Both the position numbers and the translations under genes were made by a program. The notes under the pieces were generated by a model. That model made no database searches and was not told the origin of the DNA. It saw only the letters and a program-made list of their open reading frames with translations. This document shows positions 56,540 to 64,000 of a stretch of DNA of 64,000 nt, piece after piece. Numbering within the stretch: position 1 is the stretch's first letter; every line of letters begins with the position of its first letter. The stretch lies in the NCBI GenBank assembly GCA_011009095.1, contig VTPC01090572.1, positions 632,174 to 696,173 of the forward strand. Reading direction: 5' to 3'. Source of the DNA: Ignelater luminosus (taxonomy: Eukaryota > Arthropoda > Insecta > Coleoptera > Elateridae).

Positions 56540-57890
56540 GTAAGAAAGTTAACGAAGGGCGAAGCGCAACCATGGACTATCGAAGATTGCACTCTCTGAC
56601 CTATAGTCGTACCTTACGTTCAATTGAGAAGCACAACCTTAGGCCATCAAAGGTTATCGAGAAGGTTAATGAAGGGCGAAGCCTGACTAAGCGCCACCAA
56701 AAGCTCTGTTAAGAAGGTTAACAGAAGGGCGGATCCAGACCAGGGGCCACAAAAGGTTCTTTTAAGAAGGCTAATAGAGGACAACGTCCAACCAGGAGTC
56801 AGAATCATAAGCTGAGTTGTCATTGTATCTAGCTCTCCTAAGAAGGTTAACAGAGGATGAATCCTGACCAGGGGCCACCAAGAATTCTCTTAAGAGATTT
56901 GACAGAGGACATAGCTCAACCAGGGACCAGAGTTATAACCTCAGTCGTCATCGTATTTAGCTCTCCTAAGAAGGTTAGTTGGAGAGCGAAAGCTCTACTC
57001 GGGGACACTCAGAGTTACTCGTGCCAGAACTTAGTCTTTTTTGTACTTAGATGTCTTAAGAAGATTAAGAGAGGACGAAACCCGATCAGAGACAAACGAA
57101 GATAGCCCATCGCAGAACGTAACTTTAGTCGTCATCGCATTTAGCTTTCTTAAGAAGGTTAATACAGCACAAAGCCCAACCAAGTGCCAAAGTCATCGCC
57201 ACAGTCGTCATCGTATTTTGCTCTTCTAAGAGGATTAATTGGAGAGCGGAAACTCCATCAGGACGTAGCCTGTGTCGTAATCGCATTTAGTTCTCTTAAA
57301 AAGATTAATAGAGGACAAAACCGGACCTTCTAAGAAGGACACACCGAAAGTGTCACGCACGAGAATGTAATCCGTGTCGTCATCGCATTTAGCTCTGTTA
57401 AGAAGGTTAATACAGGGCGAAGGCCGCCCAAGGAATTATCGTATTTAGTTCTTCTAAGAAGGTTAACCGGGGGCCACCAAAACTGGTTTGTGCCAGAATG
57501 TAACCCGTGCCATAATCGCATTTAGCTCTCTTCAGAAGGTTAATACAAGGCATCATTGTATTTAGCTTTCTTTAAAAGGTTAATAGAAACCGAAGCTCGG
57601 CTAGGATGTTATCGTATTCAGCTTTCTTAAGAAGGTTAATAGAAGACAAAGCCAATTCGAGGATCAGAGTCATAGCCCGGGTCGTAATTGTATTTAGCTC
57701 TCTTAAGCAGATTAGTTGGAGAGCGCAGACACCAAAAGTATCTCGTGCTACGGCGTTTCCTGAATCGACATTGCACTTAGTTCTCATAAGAAGATTAATA
57801 GAAGACAACGCCCAAACAAGGGCAAGAGTTATAGTTCGAGTTGTCGTTGCATCTAGCTTACCTAAGAAGGGTAATTGGAAGGTGAAGTAT
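56540..57890. repeat. Minisatellite of about 19 diverged units, AAGAAGGTTAA core
   Basis: AAGAAGGTTAA-like cores followed by AGAGGACGAAGCCCGACCAG-like sequence occur at about 56543, 56659, 56711, 56764, 56840, 56892, 56968, 57058, 57152, 57228, 57299, 57399, 57457, 57533, 57570, 57628, 57705, 57788 and 57865. Spacings cluster near 53-58 and near 75-77 bp, with longer ones of 90-100. The longer units include GTCGTCATCGTATTTAGCTC. All units are in the same orientation. No coding function is apparent. Confidence 0.85.
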
Positions 57891-58287
57891 TACCAGGGAT
57901 CACTGAAGGTAGAGACCTGCACAGGTTGGGCTTTTTAGCCGGGTTTTATGTGGCTTGGCCCAAAGGTCGGGTTCAGGTCAGATCGGACCGCATTTTATAA
58001 ACTTATCGGGCTTTACGGGTCTGCGTCTGGTCAGCTGGACTGCCCGGGCCTCTCCGACTGTTCTACGCACTACAATATGCATACTATGATATAAAAAGTT
58101 CGGAGACTCATATTAGTCGTCTTTTCGAATCTGAACTAATAAGCCAGTCAATTTATACATCCGACCTTGCAAAAGGTCATGCAGTTTTAATTTTTCTGTA
58201 TGTTGCTAGCACTTAAGCCAATAGTAAGAAACCAAGTTTGCAGCTTTGAAAGACCTGTGCGAGCTACGTAATACCCAAGAAGCAGCA
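57891..58287. other. TPST intron, unassigned
   Basis: The first 160 bp are GC-richer with repeated GGGCTT/GGGTT words (GGGCTTTTTAGCCGGG near 57928), perhaps a decayed end of the minisatellite. Nothing else is recognised. Confidence 0.3.
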
Positions 58288-58880
58288 GAATTTTTGAGAT
58301 TTCTTCGCTTTTTGCTCAATGTCTCCTAAAGTATGCGTCTGAGAGAAAAAGTTATACCTACCTTTTTTGAAATCGATTGAAGTGGCTAAACTTCGACCCG
58401 TTGCAGGGCTCCGTACGTCCAGTACTTTCCGAGATACAGCTCAAACATTGGGAATTTGTTCCAAAAATTTGAAACTACATTTATTTAGCTTTAATTTGAG
58501 CTCGACGAGCACCCATATGGCCAATGGTTCTCTCAAAAATGGCATATAACCAAAAACCTAGAAAAATTGGCTTTGAGAAAAATCAATGAAAACAGTGCAC
58601 GTAGAAATGTTATTTTATTTTTTATTAAAGAAAGAAGTTGTAAAATAGATAATCAATATTTACATGTAAAAAAACAAGAATCTTATAATAACTCAATTAT
58701 GTCTCTGGCTTTCATGAACAGTGACTGGTCGAAAGTAACAAAGCACTTTTTTTTGAGAATCAGCTTTGCTTTTCTCACTGTATTCAAAAAACAATGTGAA
58801 CACTATATCATAATCACTAGGTGGGAAGCAGATGAATGGGAGGAAAACAATTTTTGAACATTGAAAATCAAAACCGCTTG

Positions 58881-61701
58881 TCACCTGCTCCATAAACCCA
58901 TCCCAATCTGGTATAGATTGGGGTTCGACGATCTTCCATACAACCACAACAGGCCTAGCTCTGAGGGCAGTATTTCAACACCAACTTGAAATTCTTGACA
59001 GACTCCCTGTAAGTTATTATTCAAAATAGCTGATAAGCCGGAATTTCTTATCACACGGCATTTTTTGATTTGCGTCGGACTAAAAGTGCTCACAGTATCA
59101 GCAGATGCATACTTCTTTAAACGTGGAATGTTTTTGTCTGGCAGTACTGGATTGTGGGGTGTTTTGCATATAATACCACCCATTTTATGGAATGTGTTTT
59201 TCCCATCTGCGTTGTCGAATACAAACTGCATCAAACCTCCTTTTTCGATAGGAGGTGAGGATTCTGCTCGCATGATTGCAGAACTTTCAAGCTGCAATGC
59301 CTCATTGTAACTGCATGAAAATCCGAAAGCTGAGCACATATTAACTAGATGTCTCGAATCAAATTTTCTATATAAATAAATATAAATAGTGTAATGATCT
59401 TTAAAAAATGAACTAATGCCCAAAATAAGAAAACCATGATAATGGATAAGAAAATAAACTTTATTAGTAATGAATATAAAAGGACATTGTTCAAAGAATT
59501 GAATTTAAATGAAACATAAAACAGCAATCATGATAAAAGTCAATTAAAATAAGGTAAATAATAGGAAATAGAATACTTAATGTATATAAATTAGATTAAA
59601 AAAGGGAGTCTGTGAAAAAGAATAGATTAAGATGGAGGGGAGTAACTAAGTTTTTGTTGTTTAAAAAAAAGGTAGTGGATAAAAAAAATTGTAGAGAAGA
59701 AGGTTGTTATTTGAGTTATTCTACAGAAATTTCAAAAATTTTGTTAATAAAATAGAAAACTATATTCATGATATAGGTAATATGTGTTGAAGTTATTCAT
59801 TGTACTCTACTTATTTGATGTATGTGATAGCATAACATTTATAATTTTTTTTTAAATAAAAGAGTGCAAACAAGGTAATTTGAATATTTTATTGTGGTTA
59901 AAAGAAAAAGAAAATATAATTATCAACGACAGAAAGAAGGAAAAGGCTTATTAGTGAGGAAACAGGAAGGAAAAACTGGAAAGACTAGCGTGAGTGTTTT
60001 CATATAAAATAGACGAATAAAATCAAAGCTTATTAAAGTAAAACAAACAATAAAAAAAAAAGAATTTTAGTCAATCTTAATTACATGAACTTTTAAAATG
60101 AACAGTAATACATCATATTTGAAGTGATTCCATTTTGAACTTTGTGTTTTTCATCCAGTTCCAAATAAATTTGGCTTTACATTCAAAAATAATAAGAATT
60201 TAGAACTTTTAAAGAAAAGTAATAGAATATCTAAGTTATACTTACATTCTAATATCTAATTTTGTTTTGGAGCAAAATTGGAATCCTTCAGTGAATTTAC
60301 CGAACTTCTTTGTGTGAGGACATGTCAGTGTAATCATAAATTGGAAATACAAAGATGCATCTTCATGAGGTTGGACACGCATACAGGATCTGAACACGGT
60401 TTCTATAGGATGGAAGATTTCTGGTGAAGAACGAAGAGGACGAAAAGTAAAATTAAGTTGCGGTGGTAATATTAGTAAAAATTATAATAAAACGGTGATA
60501 AGAGAAATAAAAGTGACGTAGATTATTAATATTTCAAAAAACAAATTAGTGAAAGGAAATTTGTAACAATTCTTTGAAAAGTTAAATTGGCAGATAATGA
60601 AGTTTATTTCCAAAAATCGTGATGGCCTTAAAAACAGATCAAGTTGAGTAAAAGGTACATGACATTTAACCCTCAAATTTATTTGACATTTAAAATAGAA
60701 TAATTTCAAAAACAGCAAAATTCAAATCCATCACAATAGGTACTCTCGTCATGGGTGAGGAAATGAAAGATCGTGACCTCACAGCTGAGGGTGTGAAAAA
60801 GCTACACATTTTTTTCTTCAATTATCAAGAAGGCCACGGCTTGTGTTTTAGAACAATGATTTCAAAAAACAGTTCTACGGACTCAGGGGCGACTGAATAC
60901 AGATTGCGCAGAAATCGTCGGATTTCTTAACCGCTCTTACTGGACATTACCCTCTCCTCTTGCATTTATCATAGAGAATTTTGTGACCAATGCTTTTGAA
61001 ACACGCAAGTGCCCCTTCGCGGAAATCAAGCTCTGTTATTATGATGATGACTTTCCACTTTCTTTTATTTATATCAGGAACGTAATTCCCTTTAATTTGT
61101 TTTAATAGCTCATCTAGCGAGAACTGACATTCGTCCCTGTTTTCCCAGAGGTATGAGCACATACACTCCATAGCCTCATATAATCTAAACTAATACCCTC
61201 TCTTCTGCTCCTTTGTTGACAGTTTACTGAACAACTTTTTATAACACAGGATGTGGTACCTTGCGTCAGCAGCTACTAGGTCATTTTCAGTTGTGAGGCG
61301 CTGTGTAATCTTCTCTCCCATTCATCATCTCGGCCTTTAGCTGCTTCTACAACTGTTGCCCTCACATCCAACTTTTCAACTTCCTGGACGTTATTCCGTC
61401 GGAATAAGGCAGTTTTTACTGGAGCCTGATATATTTTTCAATGATACCCTCACCACACAAAAAACAAATTGTTTTGAGATTCCAGCCACTTGATAATCTG
61501 AGGGATAGCTGATTAGATGCTTGGGGAACAGAATCTCCTCCACGACGAATATGTTGCTTCAACAGTATATCTCCTCTTACATGCATCAAGGATGGTGACT
61601 TCTTCAAGTTTTTGAAGGAAAGTTTGGTTCTCTTGAAGATCACGTTTCACACTCACGTTAATTAGTGAGAGAATATCTCGTTTCTTAACGACAATAGGCA
61701 T
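58881..61701 (-). pseudogene. Broken gene of an unrecognised metazoan repeat-borne family
   Basis: Function unknown. From 61701 downward, fragments in changing frames show ICFLCGEGI (Cys at 61466 and 61457, a C-x2-C knuckle), DVRATVVEAAKGRDDEW, TENDLVAADARYHILCYKKL (near 61276; His and Cys 3 apart), and then CSYLWENRDECQFSLDELLK and ITELDFREGALACFKSIGHK. About 1.5 kb of AT-rich DNA follows. The last fragment (59423-58881) has NMCSAFGFSCSYNEALQLES and QFVFDNADGKNTFHKMGGII. I recall both DLVAAEARYHxxCY and DNxDxNxxTxDGxxTFHxMG patterns as parts of one family of uncharacterised proteins, multi-copy in cnidarians and insects; this recollection is unverified. At least five breaks are present, so it is dead. 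Confidence 0.55.
59430..60940. other. AT-rich middle of the 3.9-kb element
   Basis: A-rich on the plus strand with scattered AG runs and no recognised protein. It may be decayed coding sequence or a separate insertion splitting the gene; composition resembles 28870-29880. Confidence 0.4.
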
Positions 61702-62155
61702 TTTAATTTTCTGTTTTGTTTGTTTAAAGTAAATTTGTTGTTTTATTTGAATATCTTTTTTGTTCTTTCTGATGTTTATTTACTAGGGTTTTCATTTGGG
61801 TTTTGTACATAAACAAAAATCTAACCAAATATACAAAATAATGTAGAATTATATACAAAAACAATATCAAAGTTACCCATGGTCATTTCATAACTACCTG
61901 TGGTTTCTGTCTTTTTTTTGATGGGTCACTTCAATTGTTGAGCAGTTTAGAACGGTATGCATTATTTTCACTTTTTGGAACAAATGTCCAATGTTTGAAG
62001 GGCTGTATCTCGGAAAGTACTGGACACACAAAGTCCGGCAAGGGCTTAAATTTTAGAAAATTTAATTTGCTTTAAAAACGGAAGGTATAACGTTTTTTCT
62101 CAGACGCATACTTTAGAAGATCTTGAGCAAAATAGGAAGAAAGTTTAAATTTGCC

Positions 62156-62520
62156 AACGCGGTACATTTAGAGGAGTAAGTACGAGAGTTGTGCTTGCAA
62201 TCTCGTATCTTAGTTACCATTGTTAGTAACGTGTAACGTAATATTTTCAAAATGAATTTCTTGCAAGGAAGTGGCAGAGTGGGAATGAAGTATGGAAGGT
62301 ACGAGCTAGTGATGCTGTTGCTTTGTGTTTTCTCTCGCTTGGGTAGTTTTGAGACGTTTGTGGTCTTGTTCGGACCACCTCGGGCTTTCCTCTCGTTCGG
62401 GTCGCCTTTGTTGGGCCCGCCTAGAGCTTTGCTCATCTTGGGCTTCGCCCTCATTTGGGTCGCTTTCGGCGCCCCGGCTAGAAAACACTAGAAAATGCAG
62501 AGGGGAACCTTAAAATTAAT
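62156..62520. other. TPST intron with a GC-rich imperfect repeat
   Basis: At 62365-62480, GTTCGG/GGGTCG/GGGCTTTC/GCTTTGC words recur at about 30 bp spacing (GTTCGGACC, GTTCGGGTCGCC, TTGGGCCCGCC, CATTTGGGTCGC). Three frames are open on both strands over it, as expected for a repeat with few stops. No gene is recognised. Confidence 0.4.
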
Positions 62521-62524
62521 AACG

Positions 62525-62690
62525 TTTTTATTTATTAGACGATAGACGTGAAGAATATAGAATATAGTATATAGAAAAAGCCCCTGTCTAACAGGATATT
62601 TTAAAACCGAGGGAATAACTTTCTTGTACGCTCGCCAGTGGCGTGCAACTTTATTTGAATTTAGCAACTATTTCGAAACATCCCGTGTAT
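62525..62690. repeat. Dispersed repeat, copy 2
   Basis: It matches 45985-46145: ATTTATTAGACGATAGACGT, CTTTCTTGTACGCTCGCCAG, TGGCGTGCAACTT and CAACTATTTCGAAACATCCC, in the same order. Confidence 0.7.
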
Positions 62691-64000
62691 ACGGATGAAA
62701 ATATCGGCAAGCAAGAAATTGTTTCCTACTGTACTAGCATGGCCTTTTCAACGCCGTGATAATATTTCGTGTTGCTGCGCTCTTTTGAATTTTCCCCATT
62801 TAACCCGATGTAAAATAATAGAGATCGCAGAAGTCTCTTGTAGGAGCTATCCTGCTGTTGCATATACCCCCTTCCGGATTGCTACAACATTGCCGTAACG
62901 ACAAAGGTTTGTATTACCTTTCTGCCTAAGAAAGAGGTTAATCAACTTATTAGGAAAGGCGTCAGTGGCGTAAAAAGTCGGGGTACATTCGTCACTTTTC
63001 GGCTCGTCCCGGGCAAGTCGTAGAAGATATTGAAAAACTAATTATTCCATAGGCATCAAAAAAGGGGGCTCCATCGATCCCCATTTTAAAATCGAATCTA
63101 TCGATTACAGAAGAGTCGGAGCAAATTATCCCCTCTTAAAAATAAGGATATCCCCCCATTTAAGTTTGACGCAGGTGGTAGATGTAGCACTGCCCAACGC
63201 ATCGATTGGTACTCGAGTCGTGATTAACTACCTATAAATAAGCGCTCCAGGTGGGGCTAAAGGAGGTCCCCCCCCCCAGGATTTTCGAATTTCTGAGATT
63301 TTTTAATGGAAACGTGCGTAGTGGCTAAAAGCTATACAAACGGTGTGGATTTTATCTCCCGATCTTTTTTTTGTTTGAATACGGAGGTTCGTTTTGCACT
63401 AGTTTTCGTTGGTCGCTTTTTTGACCCCTGAAGATGGCCTTTTTCGGGATTCCAACACCAATACGAAATTGAAGCCAATGGATGGGGCTATCCATTGATG
63501 CAAACCTTTTCGATTAAGTACCACGAATATGGGTGCTATAAAACGTCAAAGATACATCATGTCGATTCTTTTTTAAATAACTACTCGCAAACAGTCGAAG
63601 ATATGTCGAACCGGGTCCACATAAAATGCTATACTCTAGCGCACACAACAAAAGAAGTCCGAAGTCGATACGACTTTTAGTGCCCGAGGTACAGCACAAA
63701 TTGCTCCGTTTTTGGTTTTCCGGGAGTGTGGGGGGGGGGAGAAAAACAAATGCGAATCGAATGGTTTTTGCGCACAGCTGCTCAGAAGGGTCGGTTCTAT
63801 TAGAGGACTCGAATACAAAGCGATTCGGATAATTTAGACTATTTAGAGCATTTTCGTGAAATTAGGAATTTATGGTCGAACCGGATCTGCAAGGCACCCG
63901 TGTTTACTTTTCCGGGACACTCTTAAGTATACTTGTCGAATTTGGTTATCTTATCTCTTCTCCTTTTCGCTGTATGAATTTTTTTCGTTCGAAATGGGAA
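62691..64000. other. End of window, unassigned (TPST intron)
   Basis: Composition is mixed, with a run of about 10 C near 63269 and of 9 G near 63731. The frames at 63495-63832 have no motif. Phrases such as GTCAGTGGCGTAAAAAGTCG near 62962 resemble the CAGTGGCGT word of the dispersed repeat just before and may be its decayed continuation. Confidence 0.3.

Larger units (their letters stand above)
58288..62155. mobile_element. 3.9-kb element with long inverted repeats and a gene of unknown family
   Basis: Positions about 58288-58475 and 61963-62155 are inverted repeats. Shared words include TCTAAAGTATGCGTCTGAGA-like, GTCCAGTACTTTCCGAGATACAG (shorter pieces identical), CAAACATTGG and TTTGTTCCAAAAA, in the same order after reversal, over about 165-190 bp and by eye 70-75% alike. 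Between them are remains of one minus-strand gene (58881-61701) and an AT-rich middle. The layout is that of a DNA transposon, but no DDE motif is seen and the outer tips and target duplication were not found. It lies inside the TPST intron. Confidence 0.65.

Noticed and set aside
62306..62513. Three frames on both strands at the GC-rich patch
   Set aside because: They arise from an imperfect 30-bp repeat with few stops; no protein motif is present.
1..64000. CRISPR array, operons or bacterial promoters
   Set aside because: No regularly spaced identical repeats; introns, transposon types and composition all indicate an animal nuclear genome.

Overview
This window looks like nuclear DNA from an insect, possibly a beetle, though the order is not settled by anything here. 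It is AT-rich, has one 100-N assembly gap (28442-28541), lacks operon-like gene packing, and is crowded with Tc1/mariner, pogo-like, hAT-like and non-LTR elements. Many short elements end in the TA / CAGGGTG terminus common in insect genomes. Only one host gene is recognised with confidence: the first coding exon of tyrosylprotein sulfotransferase (52823-53158, plus strand). Its later exons are not in the window, so the last 10.8 kb is best read as the start of a large first intron.

Layout. 1-5200: an inverted-repeat element, a dead Tc1 copy with a palindromic insert, a hAT fragment and a broken pogo/Tigger-type transposase, all on the minus strand. 5650-8930: a decayed non-LTR retrotransposon on the plus strand (ORF1, endonuclease and C-terminal end; the reverse transcriptase core is missing). 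8931-12450: no recognisable gene. 12455-18960: a second non-LTR element on the minus strand, cut into four pieces by nested insertions, one of which (a Tc1) carries a further insert with a three-copy 120-bp tandem repeat. 19000-21980: AT-rich, no gene. 21981-23246: an inverted-repeat element with a 620-bp MITE inside it. 24243-24540: mariner N-terminal relic. 24660-25380, 28640-28860 and 29890-30300: copies of one satellite family that lie on either side of a nearly intact DD82E transposase (25667-27345). 30585-33101: a second pogo-like transposase with a zinc-finger tail and a mariner-like relic, both minus strand. 33228-34890: a large foldback element. 35773-38606: widely spaced inverted repeats around a 558-bp hairpin MITE. 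38607-49500: mostly unassigned, with another satellite patch (45430-45640) and one half of a dispersed repeat pair. 49540-50395: a minisatellite built on 9 bp and 27 bp. 50535-50840: N-terminal fragment of a third pogo-like transposase. 52823-64000: TPST exon and intron, with a 191-bp hAT-type MITE, a GC-rich hairpin, a roughly 19-copy minisatellite, and a 3.9-kb element with long inverted repeats carrying a broken gene of an unrecognised family.

The mobile genes do not act together as a pathway; they are independent layers of insertion. The best candidates for something not yet described are the 3.9-kb inverted-repeat element at 58290-62155 and the association of a dispersed satellite with the DD82E transposase. 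Element boundaries are estimated by eye from repeat ends and may be off by some tens of bases unless exact repeat positions are given.
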